Shown here piece by piece: positions 1-14,100 of a DNA stretch of 64,000 nt. The stretch covers positions 38,792,455 to 38,856,454 of the forward strand of contig NC_064764.1 of the NCBI RefSeq assembly GCF_011397635.1. Reading direction: 5' to 3'. The stretch is from Epinephelus fuscoguttatus. Taxonomy: Eukaryota > Chordata > Actinopteri > Perciformes > Serranidae. The first letter of the stretch is position 1. Each line of letters starts with the position of its first letter. Below the pieces are notes generated by a model. That model was given only the letters and a program-made list of their open reading frames with translations, searched no databases and was not told the origin of the DNA. Made by a program: the position numbers and the translations under genes.

Positions 1-239
1 GAGCAGAGGAGGGGAGTCGTAGAGAAGGAGGGATAGAGGAAGAGGAGGAGGTGAAAGCCTGAATAAAGCAGCTCCTCCCGCTTCCTCGAGCTGCCCGCAG
101 ACCGGACAGCAGCAGCAGCAGCAGCAGCAAAGCTCCAATCAGCAGGAAAATCACGTCCTTCTTTGGATTTAACTCTCCGTGAGTGACCGACCCTTCACCG
201 GAGCACCGACAGTGTCCCCTCTGTGAACCGACCACCGTC
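1..239 (+). other. frzb: frzb 5' UTR / proximal upstream sequence
   Basis: This is the sequence ahead of the frzb start codon. It begins purine-rich (GAGGA runs) and contains a CAG triplet run at about 107-129. No TATA box is visible, and the window starts too close to the gene to place the transcription start. No ATG precedes the one at 240 in the last 60 bases, so that ATG is the natural start. Confidence 0.6.
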
Positions 240-3200
240 ATGCTGTCCCCGGGACTCTCCGTGTCTCTGCTGGCCGTGTCCTGCGCCCTGTGGCCGGCTG
301 CGGTCCGGGCAGCGTCCTGTGAGTCGGTGCGGATCCCGCTGTGCCGGTCCATGCCGTGGAACATGACCAAGATGCCGAACCACCTCCACCACAGCACGCA
401 GGACAACGCGGTGCTGGCCATCGAGCAGTTTGAAGGGCTGCTGGGTGAGTTACACTAATTACTGATTACACCCACAATTAATTCTTTAATGGACCCAGGG
501 CTTAATTAACTGACGAAGTGGCTCCTGTGCAGACACACAAAGTTCAGCTCACACTCTTTTTACACTTTATCATAGTTCATATTGTCATTTTATTTTATAT
601 TTATTTATTTACCAGTTGTCCTCTGGGCACAGTGTGCAGCATGAAGTTCATATTCAGGATCTTTTTGGTCAAACAATTTACATTTATTTATTCATATAGG
701 TTTTTTAGTCATTTATTGTTTTTGTTTTTGTTTTGTTTTTGCTGGCAAATTGTCTTTTTAAATCGTTAAATTAATTACATATTTGTGATTTTAAAAAAAA
801 TAGCTTAATACGGGAATTTTATGTTTAAAAAAAAGTCGTGACTCGTGACCAATTAAAGGTCTTATTATTATTTTGGGGCTGAAATGATTAATTGATTAAT
901 TTATTACTCAGTTAATGAGAAAATGAATTATCATCAAAAAAAATTATTTTTATTTTTAATTTTATTCTTTGCAAAAAAGACAACACCTCAGGCTTCAGCC
1001 TCTCATTTGTGAATATTTGTATTTTTATTTTATTTTTTGGACCAAAAAAGTTTTTTTTTTAATTTGTCAACTTGGATGGGAAATTATGATGAGCATATGT
1101 AATATTTTTTAATGATTTGAACAAATAATGAATTGATTACACACAAAAATACTAATGCAGATTCTTGGATAATAAAGGTAATCTTCAGTTGCAGTCCTAA
1201 ATTATTTTACAAACTAATTAAATTAACCTAAACGGTAGAGTGATTAGGACAAAGACTAGCTACTGATGATATTTTTTTTTTTTTTTTAAAAATTCAAAAC
1301 TTTGATGAACATAATCATAAAAAAATATATTTTATGGTAAGAAGACTTCAAAGTGGTTTCAGAGGGTAAAGATAATAAAGTTCTCACTAACTAATGGACA
1401 AATTAAATAGTTTAATTGGCAGCTGTCACTGTCGCACAGCCTCTGAAATATCATCTTCATCCAGATTTAATGAGCTGAAGACACAAATCAATAAAATAAA
1501 ACTGGCACATTATGAAAATAGATTTTTTGGGGTTTTGTATTTTTTTTCTTTTTTTTCAAAAAACACCAAATATTCTCAGGTTCAGCTTCTCAGTGTGAGG
1601 GTTTGTTTTTCTGCATTTATTTATTTATTTTATTTGTCTTTAGGAAACTGTGACGGCAGTTCTGACAATTTATCAGCTAAACAATTCATTTACAGCATAG
1701 CCGGCAGATTACAGCAGCAATCCTACCTTATGTCTGTGTTTCTTTAGAGTAAAAGAGAAAAAAAGGGTGAAAGACTTAAATGTAAAGGAGGAAGGAAAGG
1801 AAGAAAGAAAAAAGAAGAGACGGGACGGAAAGCAGCCGAGACAGATGTAGCGTTAATACAGGTCAGTTAGAATATGAGAGAAAAGTTAGTTCACTTTTCC
1901 CAACTGACAAAAAGAGCTGACTCATGGTGAGTTTTTACGCTCCCTGTGCAACACTGATGTAGTGTTGCTACACCACAGCTGGGTGTTCAACAGACTTCTA
2001 TTAAACACAGAGGCAGTGTTTTCCTTCCTAATATCGAACAGTAACTCTGTCTTTGTTTCACCTGTAACCACACCCACCAGTGATGTCACGGTGTCCTGTA
2101 GTACACCTGTACATCTCAGAGATGAGACGTTAACCACCAGAAGCAAGATTTTTTAGGGGTGTAAAGTTACTCTTTACGTGAGGAATTCTCACCAAATTGG
2201 ATGACAAAACACGCAAGAAGTTTCTCTGGGAAAGACGCAAGAATACATCTGAGACAGGAGTTCTGTCCTCTAAAAACGGATGTCTGCAAAAAGCTACAGG
2301 CTAAGTTGTTTGTTTGCTGATTTGCAGTGCAAAACCAAGACAGAAAAGAAACCAATAGCCAATATGTCCCTGGCCTTGTATCTTGTGCTCTCACTGGCTT
2401 TACATCGTCGCTGCTGTCAATGCTGGTCAAAGCAAACTTCACACTACAGATAGGCTGACATAGTTTTATTATCTGCATGTGTCTGCACCACATCGGCACA
2501 TCTCTCCGACTGTGTCTTGAAAATTCACACACCTCTCATCTCATCCGTGGCTTTTGTCGACGAACCCCAAGAGCTGTTAGTGAGTGGAAGATCAGGGTTA
2601 AAATTGTGTTGTGTAAACTCGACTTATGTCTGCAGAACCTCTCAACATCACAGCAGTGTGTGCCTTTGCTGCCCCGTAATAGTCGACCGAACATCAGTTA
2701 TTAGTCGGTAAGATTTATTATTGCTTGATTGCTTAGTCGCAGAACAAACAAGTGAAACTCTTTTGAGCTGCGTCTTGTCAAAATAAATCCAAACCTATGT
2801 GACTGAACCGTGTGTGACTTTAATTTGAAAGGACAGACACAGGAAGTGTCCACGCTCAGCAGTCAGACAGGAGTCAGGTTAATTTCCAGGGATGGTACCT
2901 GCGGTTATTCCACAGGCTAGTTAATAACATGTCGGGCAGGAAATCCAAAGTGTGGGGTCATTTTGAGAAGGTGAAGGACGAACCCAAGGTGATATGTAAA
3001 CTCATCTTCATTGGTCGACTACAAACATGACGTATCATCTGAAACATGGAAGTAGCTACATGCCCATTAGCCCACAGCGTCATTAACAGGCGGCTCGCTC
3101 AGTGTGTGACGTGCACTTGGAGATAAAATATAGGCCTATATTAATGAAGGTTCATTAGTACGGTTTGTATTTCTCTGTAATGTAGCACAGTGTTAACAAT

Positions 3201-6200
3201 GTTACTGATACTATTCTTTCTCACACCTTCAACTCAAACCACCAAAATATATCATTTAATAATTACATTCATATCAGAAACATGCAGGAGACTAGTCGAT
3301 TAATGGACCGTAATGATGACTAGTGGTCGACTAGGATAATCCTTAGTCGGGGGGGGGGGGCAGCCCTAGTGTGTGCTCAGTGGTACATCTGAGGCAGAAT
3401 CTCAGAGATATATATCTGAAAACCTGGACAAATAAAGCCAAAACTATATATATATGTATTTGGTTTGGGGTAAACTGAACTGTCACTTGACATGGCAGCT
3501 GCTCTGGCTTCTTCTTTCCTCTCCTGTTTAACATCTACAGGAGGAATGAAAGTCTTTGCAGAGCTGAATCTGGTCTGAACTCCTCTGACTGAGCAACAGG
3601 AAACCTTAAACCATCAGTTCACTCGGAGATCATGGAAACATTTTTGTGGAAACCATCATTCTGATTGAGTTTACTCAAGACGGGAAAAAAAACTTGGCTC
3701 CTGTAGGAGCAGTCAGTGATAAAGCAGCCGAATGTTGAAGAGTTGGTCAGAGTTACAGCCCTCTGTTGGTTTCTGGTTTGACTCGAGACACTCAGGCTAC
3801 GTATCTCTGCTGTGCAGCTCCTGGAAGAACATCACACTCATCCAATTTAGTTAGAGGAAGAATGTTGAAAGTACAGAGCTCTGGTTGAAATTCGGAGTAA
3901 TGGACGTCGCCTGGACTAAACCAGAATCCCAGTAGTCTATCTCAAATGATTGAGTATCTGCAAAGTTATTAATGGGCTCATAATGTGGGACTCAGGTTGA
4001 ATACTGGGAGATGAGATCCTGGGAATTAATGAGTTTTTCTCTCCTCAAATGAAGCCAGGATAAATCACACACACACAACATAAATTATTGTTTTGAAGGG
4101 GCTTTATTGTCTTCACAATTTACTGTTTCTTATCTGTGAAATAAAAGTAAATAAAAGCTGTTTTCTCTGAGGGAAATGGTTTCAGCTTAGAAAAGTAAAC
4201 AGGAGGTCTGCATTACCACAACATGCAGTTTCTGGGAAGGTGCACGTCAGGCCACAGCGTAGGCCAGGGGTCGGCAACTATTACGATTTCTGACAAAAAT
4301 GATTCCAAAAAAAAAAAAAAATCTGTCTGGAGCTGCAAAAAATAAGTGAGCTTTATATGAAGGTAGCTCAGCGTTCATTAATATGTTTCACCACCAGGTG
4401 GCGACTCTGCAGTGGCTCTGCATGATTATTCGGTACTTTAACTTTGCATCGTTTAAAGCAAACAAACCTGTCCACACCCTATTAAATACTCTGTTTCCTC
4501 CAAGACTTTTCCTTTTTTGGATTTAGAATCCATAGCTAGCCTAGCGAGGGAGACTCAAGATGATTTATTGCCGTTGAGGTTTGGCAAAATTTAGAGGAAA
4601 AGGTGCTCGGCCATAGATGTGTGACGAACATTTCAGTTGACTAAATGGTAAAACATTTTTCTTATTCAGTGTATAGGCTACACATTTTAACACATTTTTG
4701 CAGCTGGAGAATGGTTGCGGGTCCATTCTGAACGGACAGCAAGTGTGTCAAGTTTGTAAAAGAAAAAAAAACAAAAAAAACTTTATTTTGAAATATAGAG
4801 AATTTCCAGCATAGAGTTTTAATTGGAAGTGCCGTTTCCTGCTGTAGAGTGAGTGACTAACAAACAGCTACTTGACAGAGGCAGCAAACTAGCTTGACGA
4901 CGTGGCCAAACACAAGTAGGACGCTGAATACATTAAAATGTTTGGACCTTAAACTAATGATAAAGGAGAAATCTGGATGCTGTGGCTGGACCAGTTGGGA
5001 ACCACTGGTGTAGGGTACACTGTAGGTATGGTGTCGATTCGATGCTTGAGTGGGACTCCCGCATAAAGCAGACGGCAGAGTGGCATTCAACAGTGTTGCT
5101 CTGCTTGATAAATAAATGTGTAGGAACAATTCTTCTGTTCCTGAAACCAGTGACATTACTGGTAGCTGTGCTTCCTCCTGATTTCTGAAGCAGAAATAAC
5201 CTCAGGACATGATAAAAACCATCATACGCTCCCATAGAAGCACCACGTCAGCACGTCAAACTGAGAAATTAATTTTGAAAATGTAAAATGTTTTTTGTAC
5301 AACTGCTTCATAACCTAATAAATGTAGAAAGAATAACATCAGAAAATTTATTATTAGCCATTCTTTTTTATTTTTTTCAACATGACATTTTTTAATCACG
5401 GGAAACATTTAACCCTAACCCTTTACTCAGTGAGCAGCAGAGCTGACAACTATCACTGTGTCAATATCATACCTTCACACTTCTTCATGCCTTCGTCATC
5501 TTTTATCACGCCTCCTCCTCATCATCATCTTCCTCTTCCTGAAGTCCTCTCTCCATCACTTTTATCTTGGCCTTACCTTTTTAAGGTTTAAGGTTCACCC
5601 CTCTGTGATCGCCACAGTCCTCACACACACACACACACACACCACACACACCTGACCTGAACCTGCCGATGTGTTTTGGGCAGCTCAGCTGCTGAAGAAG
5701 AAAATGTCATCAGAACTGAGAAAGAAGTGATGGATGAAACTCTCAAAATAGGACAGAGGCTGGGGAAAAAATGCTATAAGTCCTGACCAGAACTTTGGGA
5801 GGCTACGTCTTATAAAATAAGTCTTACCCTTGGCGCACAGCTAAGCTCACTATTATTTCAGACTGTGGTCAGGTGCAGTGTTGGTGTGTTGCTATTTTGA
5901 TGCAGCAGAAAGTGATTGAGCATTAAAAAAGAAAACCTGATCCAAGTTGAAAAGCACAGGATTTTCTTAAACTCTAAAGGGCACATTATTATGATAGTAA
6001 GATGGGCCTGCACAGGCAGGTTCACAACGTGCATATGCTCTGCTTGTTACACACATAGGGATGAGTAGATGTGTTTCAGGTGGATGAAGTAATACATCAT
6101 TCATTAGGAAAATATTAATGATGTTCTGTGAACACAGCAGAGCTGCAGAGCTGCTGTCCGACTCCACATCAAGGAGTCAGCAGGTTGTGTCAGAGTCATC

Positions 6201-9200
6201 TCAAAATACGCCTGGAAACGTCCATCATGGAGGAGAAGCTCCTGGACCAACTGGTGGTACTCCCCATGATCCAGCCTCTTTTTCTTCTTTTTCTTTTTTC
6301 TGTTTCCGCTAAAAGTTTAGTTCTATTCCCTCTGTCAAGTTTAAAATGCAAATACCGGTGAGCCAGGTGCAGCCACACCTGAGTTTTAAAGGTAATGGGA
6401 GATGACACTCTTGAGTGACTGAATTTATGTTACGCCCAAAACACACCAACGATTAATTAAGGGACTAAAAACACCCCCTTTTGCCTCTTGCGTCTTACTT
6501 TGCGCCCAGATAATACACCATTTAAAGAGGCAACAGATAGGATTCGGGTTTTTTTAGCTTGGCGCCACCTAGCGTCAGCAGTGTTGCTCGCACTGTCGCA
6601 AAGACCAAATTGACCGTGGGGATCAGTGATGATCAATAAAATGTAGGCTGTAAAGCCACCAGTATACCTCTATGTATATGTAGAATGAGAAGGTGTGTGG
6701 ACACTCTACTAAATAAATGAGTAAAGAGACCGAGCAACAATTATCAGATTTATCTGAAGAAAAAACAAATAGTAATGCAAATAATTATAGCAGAATGCAC
6801 AGTACCAGTACAAACAACAGTAGACACGTAAGGGATAATGTATAGTGAGCCGGTAACAGTTGAAAAATAACTCTGCTGCGTGTCGGGCTTCCATTCCCCT
6901 GTCGGGAGTTATTCTATACATTATCCCGCTTAGAACATGGCTTACTACTAAAAGATTCAAATGTTACAACTGGCATCAATTTTATTAAACTGCTGGCAGA
7001 GTGTGTTGACAGAGGAGAGGCGTTCACCAGACAAACGGGAGCGGAGGAGAGGATTTCACTCCACTTCCCCCAGTCGGAGAGGCTGGGTGCCCAGTAGCTG
7101 TGGTGGCTGTGGTGGCGGCGGCGGCGGCGGCGGCTGGAGGGTGGGGTAATCGCTGTCCGAGGGCTGCCGTAGAATGGCAACCAGGATGTCAGCCGACCAA
7201 CACTCGCTACCCGCTCCCTGGTTGCGGCGATTTGCGATGCTGGCCAGCTAGGAATGAACTAGCAGCCAGTACAGTCCAGTCCTCTCTGGTCTAGCTAACA
7301 TTTAGCCGTGTTACTTACTGATCCATTAGAAAGAAAGCTAGCTGGACATGGGTTTTGAAGCCTCTTTGGTCACGGAGCTCCCTCCATCTCTTGAACGCCT
7401 GACTGAGGTTTACTCTTGTTTTTCCTCTTCTTTTATCACTCTCCTTTTTGCTCTTCTTTGCCTCCTCACACAGAGGAGCTCCTTTTCTTTTGCTAGGCCG
7501 TTTTTCATTTGTCTCCAAACTTTCTCCATCTGCTATCGTGCTCCTGACTCAACTATCTCATGCCCCAGCCAGTTCCTCCCAGCTCCAGTCCCTGATTGGC
7601 TGACCGACCAGTTTGGCAATACGCGTTTTCTGCCGTAAAGCAAATTTTTTCCGCAAAAATTCGCCCCCGTTGGCAGAAGCTTATTGCAAAGATTGCAAAG
7701 CCATTAAGTAACTTATGTAAACGCTGATAGTCTGATTTTACTGTGTATACTACCCTGTGCAACCCACATTATTAGGCAAAAATGCTGTCTGTTCCTTCTT
7801 TAACCAGCAACAGTTGAGTTGGACACGCCCTAAATGTACCATGAGTGTCATCATGCCAGTCTGGATTGAACATGTGGACTCACATCAGGAGTTTATCAGG
7901 TTAAAGTTAAATTCTGTACATAGGGTTGTGTTCGTGTTGCTCTTTTGTTCTCCTCTGTTGAGTTGAGGTTGTTTTACTGTCTGAATGTTCAGTATGAAGG
8001 AGGCTCAGTCCGTCCAGCTGCAGCGCTGCCAAACCTTTGTTTTACAGTTCACCTCAGTCCAAAGGTAATAAAACAAACTCAGACCGATGCTGCTGGTCAT
8101 TAGATACAAACTGGCCTGAATGTTAAAGTTCAGCTAAATCATAAAAAACATTTTCTCCCTTCCTCTGACCACGGAGACACTTTTGGTCTAAACTGTCCAT
8201 GTGTTGAGATTTCTGCCTCCGCACCGTTTAGTTTGTGCCACCAAACTGTGAATAGGTGAGTTTTGTAGACTGGAACTGGTGACCCTTTTCTTTTTTTCCA
8301 GTTCTTTGTGTCACTCTTCCGACAGAAACTTTTCTTCTGTACACACCAGCCGATACTGAACCTCTGTGTGTTTCTGATAAGTTGAGCTCATGACGCTGTG
8401 CTGCAAACCTGCACGCTCTGTACATACACTATCTCCATCTGTAAACTATATACTGTAAGTCTCCAGTTTCACTTTATCTTGATATCTCTGTTTGTAGGAA
8501 GTCAATATTACACACTTCCTGTATTCGAACTCTGAGCTGATTCACTGTGATCAGTAAATCAGTTCAAGCTGTTACCACGTTGATATTCCTTTAAAACCAG
8601 GATATAAAGCTGATGTAGGTTTGTGGCGTGACCATTAGACTGTATATCTCTGGATGTGACAGCATCCAGGTTCCAGTATGTTCTAACAGAAGGGTTTGTC
8701 TGATAATAAACAGCATCTGACACCCAATTGCTGCTGACTGTCATCACCTTTTGCTGCCTGCTGTCTTCACCGTGACATAAGAGCTGCTTCCCTCCATACA
8801 CACATCACACCATCAGAGGTTACCCATAAGGCCACTGCCCTTAAAGGGGAAAAAGGGTGAGCCGGTAACACTAATCATGAATATAATGTCCAGCAGCACC
8901 CAAATTGATTTGATTTGGTTCATTCAAACTCCAGTTCATTTGCCCCCTCAATGCAGTGCAGGTGTGAACACAGCAATCACACTCAGGAGCCGAGACCTTC
9001 TTGAAGAGGTGGTCTCGGTCCGGTTCCAAAGGAACTCTGGTGCGGTTGGTTTGTGGTGAGAAGGTGTTGCGACCTGGATGTGAAGCAACTGCAGTCACAT
9101 GACACATTGTTTGGGTTAAACATGAGCATGTTACAGTCCTGGAGGATTATTAATGTGCACCTCCTCCTGTACTGCCTTAATATGCACATTCAGCACATCC

Positions 9201-11104
9201 AATGCATCAAAACATTGTTTTCTAGTTGGAGCCGCGTTTGCCTTGTTTTCAAACTGTATGCTTTGACTAAAATGAACAATGACAGCAATATAGTCCACGA
9301 TGAGCAGCGCTAAAATCAACCTGCGTAGTTGTTCTGATTGATTCTGACCAATCAAGAGCAGCTTTCTCACACAAGGCATTTGATCTGGTCCTCTTGTAAA
9401 TGCTGCCGTGAGAACACCAACCAACTCTAGGCAATTATACAACTTTGGAACAACATGAGTCCCTGATTCAGACCAGAGGAAATGACTCTAGGGCTGACTG
9501 CACTCTGAAATATGCACTCTGAAATATCTCTAAAACTATCAGATGGATTGTCATGGAATTGTGAGCTGACATTCATGATCCTCAGAGGATGAATCCTGCT
9601 GACTCTGTCGATGTCACAGGACCAGGATGCCTAAATATAGCCTCACAGAGCTTCTAGCTTGGCTGTAAAAGCTTGTTTCTTGTCTCACTACCTGTCCATG
9701 ACTTTAGATTTCAATATTTGTATCCTGTTCCAGAATCAGATGTTAAACCATTTTCTTTATTCATTGTTTTATCCATTTTTTATTTAGTTATTTAGTTAAT
9801 TAAACTAAATCTGATTCTTAATCCGTTGTGGGTTTCTTTTAATAAAAGGTCCGACACACCTCCCTGTGGACACATTGCATGTCATGAAGATATTTAAATT
9901 GCAGCTACAGTATTCACATGAACTCTGCAGTGAGTCAACTGGTTATCTAACTGTACCAACCTCATCGCATGATGGGAAAGTTTGTGGCTGCAGTCATCAG
10001 CATTCTCTGCTGAGCCTCGAGCTTTGTGGCAAAGACCCATGTTTAAATATCCTTTACTGTAAAGGAGAATCAAATGTAAAGGCATGTGGACGACCTCATT
10101 AACTGCCAAGATATTTCGTGATGCGTCTGTCTTCAATAAATACATTTCGGAATTGGCAGCTCAGCTGTGGTCGGAGGAATGGAGAGGGAAAGTGGAAAGG
10201 CAATGAGCTTTAACCAGAAAAATGTCCTAATGAAAGACCTGCAGGCCAAAAACCAGGAAGCCGTTTCAGGTCACAAGTTCAAAGTATTTCTGTGCCTCCA
10301 TTGTGAAGCTGTGCAGCCAAACCTCAGTCCTGCTCTGCAGTAAAAACACTGAGTCCTCCTCTGCCCAGCGCTGAACTCTTTCTGGTCCCATCCTGTGTGA
10401 AATGTACAGCAGGGTGGCAGTCAGAACAAGTTCTGTGTGGTTAGCCAGATGTCCCTGAACGCACCGTCCCTTAACTGATGTAAGAGCAGGGAGTCCTCTC
10501 TTAAATGTCAGTCGACCGCTGCCATGGGAAACATCCACCCAGAGGCCTGAAGCACAGACAGTGCTTCCCCAAATACATCCAAAAATGGAAAAGGAAAAAT
10601 ACTGTAGTTTATAATCCTGACACAGAAAGTATTTAAAAGTGCTTTAAAGCCACTTCGACTGACAGACATTACCAAATATGTCCTCACCCTGCTGGTAACA
10701 CACCTATCTGTGTCTTTCAGGTACTGGATGCAGTCCAGATTTGCTCTTCTTCCTGTGCGCCATGTACGCTCCCATCTGCACCATCGACTTCCAGCATGAG
10801 CCCATCAAACCGTGCAAGGCGGTGTGTGAGAGGGCGAAGCACGGCTGCGAGCCGGTGATGAAGCGTTACAACCACAGCTGGCCCGACAGCCTGGCCTGCA
10901 GCGAGCTGCCGCTGTACGACCGTGGAGTCTGCATCTCACCTGAGGCTATTGTCAAGGCAGAGGGACCAGGTAGTGTTACGTTTATCATTCATATTATCAT
11001 CATAATTTTTATGTTTCACTCATTCTTAAGAATTTGCAAAAAAAAAAAAAAACTTATTTATTTAAGGTTTTTGATTTTTACTTTTCAGTTATGCTGGGAA
11101 TTTA

Positions 11105-11164
<60 letters not shown>

Positions 11165-14100
11165 TTTAATTTTTAATGGGTTTTTTTTCATTTTTATTTT
11201 TTTAAAAGATTTTAAAATCTCAAAGTCTTGCCTATTAAGCCTTATAAAGTGCCAACCTCCCAGTTTTTTTTTTCTTGAATAGCATGCACGATGGATGTCA
11301 GAGGTAAGATCTGACGGAGTCGACAAAAAGTTATATATTTATTAATTTCTCCACAGTTATAGTTTAGTAGTTACATTTTTTTTTCAAAGTTGCTAAGAGT
11401 CTGCTTAGTGCTTAACAAAATTTTTAAACCATATATAGTTTGGATGTAGGGGGGCTACAGAGTTGACATGTTGTGGTTGAGACCGACTGGATATTAATAT
11501 TACTTAATAAATTTATCTAAAATGTCTTAATGTGGAGCCAACTTCTGAGCAAAAATATTTGACTCTCTGCACTGAAAAACTCAGACCATCAGGAAGCACT
11601 TTTCCCTGCCTAACTGAGCCCTATCGGTGTTTTCTATCATGTTTCTGCTCTCAGCAGTTTGTTTCTGCTCCCTCTCGGACAGATAGCGTGAGTCATTTCC
11701 CCTCCGACTTCACTCCCACTGACTTTCTCAAAGAGCTCCTTGATACAGGCGGCCCACTCGTTTTACACTCAATAAAACCCTCACTGTCCTCTGCTTCTTT
11801 AAACAGGCCCTGGACCAGCAAGTCCTGAAAAAAAAACTCATCTCAATCCCCTTGACCTCCATAACGATACACCCACGTATCTCCGTGCGGCCCCGGCTCG
11901 GCTCGGCTCAGCAGGGTTTGGGGATTTTCCCTCGGTGTGAGTTGTTGATTTGCTGAGGTTCAGCCAGGGTGGATCACTCAGTGGACGGTCTTCAGGCTGA
12001 GAGTTGCTGCTCAGAAGTTTGTCTCTGGGTGGAACAGAAATCTGAAGCAGCCACAAAGAGTTTACCTGGTTGTCTCCTTCACTTGCATTCGGAGACGCTG
12101 TGACACAGAGTGCAGTGCCAGAAGTAAAGCTCTGCAGACACAAAATCAAACCAAATGGAAAGTAATCTTTCACCTGGTGAGGACAGGTCAAGACTCTGCA
12201 GTTCTTTGAGGCTGCACTCAGGGAAACAGAGGCCTATTTTATCACAAGCTCCTTCTGAATATCTGATGCTGAAAACACAAGCAGCAGTGGCGAAGTGTGG
12301 CAAGCTGCAATGTCTAAAGCTGCTCAGGCTGCTCCGAGCTCAACAAGCTGCAGCCGTTTGAATCTGCGGTGAAGTGTGGCCGAACTAAAAGTTGGGGATA
12401 CTCAAACTTGTGGCAGCGAATTGCAGCCAGAAGAAACCCGCAGCCAATCAGTGAACAGAGTTCGGGGACATCTTACGAAGAATTTCTTCCAGCCTGAAAC
12501 TCAAAAACACAAAAAACACCTCCAAGCTCCAAAAAACTTTAATGATAGCGTCCAAAATTAGCACTCGTCACTCGCTAAATGCCAGTAAAAATCTACGTTA
12601 GCACACAAAATAAATGATGTTGTCTGTCATTTTTTTTCCAGTTTGTGTGCCACTAGCTAAAAGTTCATTCTTGACCCTACCCTTAAAAGATAACTCATTC
12701 GGTTGATTGCATTCAAAATATACAGTTTGAGGTCGCTACCCAAAGCTCATGACTGTCTGTGAGGATTGAAACGTAATATCAAATTCACTACAGCAGTCTT
12801 TAGATCTTGCATCTTAACCAAGTATGCAGGCACTTAAACCCCTCTACCCTTAAGATGATGTCTAACAACAGCCACACTTTCATACTGGAGCTGCAACGGC
12901 CACATCAGCCTCTAAAGGACGTTAAGACGGGAAGGGAACTTGCCAAAACCACAAGGTGGTTTCATATATATGTTCTTCTGTGTACATGATTTCCGACACT
13001 GACGGTGTCTCTCTGTGTTTCTGTAGATCCATATTACCAGGACCCAGCCAGGTGTAACCCAGGTGAGGCTGACCTTCGACCATCTCTCTGACCAAGCTGG
13101 TTTCCTAAGAGTTAGCTGGTTCGCTGCTTGATTAGGTATCAGGTTGATCAGGTTGGATGCAAAACTAACAAACCACCTCAGAATCTCCACGACTGACAGG
13201 GGAACAATGCACTTCATCAGTTCTGCTCCAGGAAATCATGTTTTTCTCACCAACATGCTGATGTGCATCTGAACACAGTCTAGAAACCAGTTTAACCAGT
13301 TTACTTTCTGGGTTTATCCTCTGACAGAATCCAGTCCAGACTTTCCAATGGACTCCAACAACCTCCACTGCAGAGGACCAAACGGAGGTAACCTGTCTGT
13401 TTACCTGTGTCTAACTCTGTCCCAGTTCAGTCTCCTCCTGTCAGAAACACAAGTGTAAAAATGACAAGTTGTGCTTTTCGATACCTCAGGAACACTCCAT
13501 TGTTAAAGGGAATTAAATACAATTTTAAGGTATAGTGCTGTTTTTTTTAATCCTCGCACATCCAACCAACAATAATACAACAGCAATGTTGTAAGTTAAA
13601 GTTAGCAGGAAAGCTCTCTGGCATTTGTCCCATATGATGTGAGCGCAAAGTCCCAAATCCAATCTGGAATTTTTAAGGAGGGGGAACCTGAACACATTTT
13701 ATTTCTTATGTACTTCTAAAATTATTTGATCGTCCTCTTTGTGTTTGCGTCTGTCTCTGTAGATCGCTGCAGGTGTAAGACCGTCAAAATGAATTTGAAG
13801 ACCTACCTGAGGAACAACTACAACTACGGTGAGTCATCTGGGACATATTCAAGTTTTCACAAATATGAGACACAAGATCATTGTACTTTATTCAGTTGTA
13901 TATCGCAACACCTGCTGACGATTTGTCAGCTATCTTTATACGAGATGATCTAATCATGTTAATGATCTGAGCATTGAATCCATCCCTTAATGATCAAGTG
14001 TTTCCATTCCTGCTAATCCCACTGAGAATCAAAAGTCAGTCTGCAGCTCTGAGATCTCAGCAGTGTTCAGATTTTTAGGGTTTATATCATATTGTTTGTC

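Larger units (their letters stand above)
445..10720 (+). other. frzb: frzb intron 1 (10.3 kb)
   Basis: This is a large AT-rich first intron with donor GTGAGT at 445 and acceptor TGTCTTTCAG ending at 10720. It holds the repeats listed separately: hAT MITE, BED-finger hAT relic, CA tract, GGC tract, hairpin and dispersed repeat. I see no exon-like conserved open frame in the rest. Long first introns of developmental genes often hold enhancers, but nothing in the sequence identifies one here. Confidence 0.85.
240..10969 (+). other. frzb: frzb exons 1-2: signal peptide and Frizzled cysteine-rich domain
   Basis: Exon 1 (240-444) encodes a hydrophobic leader ending near VRA, then the CRD start with Cys27 and Cys35 and the glycosylation site NMT at 41-43. 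Exon 2 (10721-10969) completes the CRD with the motifs [20 protein letters not shown] and [11 protein letters not shown], and has a second sequon, NHS, before W. In this family the CRD is the Wnt-binding module. The junction splits a glycine codon (G|GT) in phase 1, matching the gene structure expected for sFRPs. Confidence 0.95.

Noticed and set aside
1394-1747. 117-aa frame in frzb intron 1
   Set aside because: AT-rich, no domain, no exon borders in phase with frzb.
9131-9442. 103-aa minus-strand frame in frzb intron 1
   Set aside because: It overlaps a dispersed repeat, has competing frames on both strands, and shows no motif.
11102-11326. Frames of alternating Tyr-Ile
   Set aside because: Translation of the TA dinucleotide tract.
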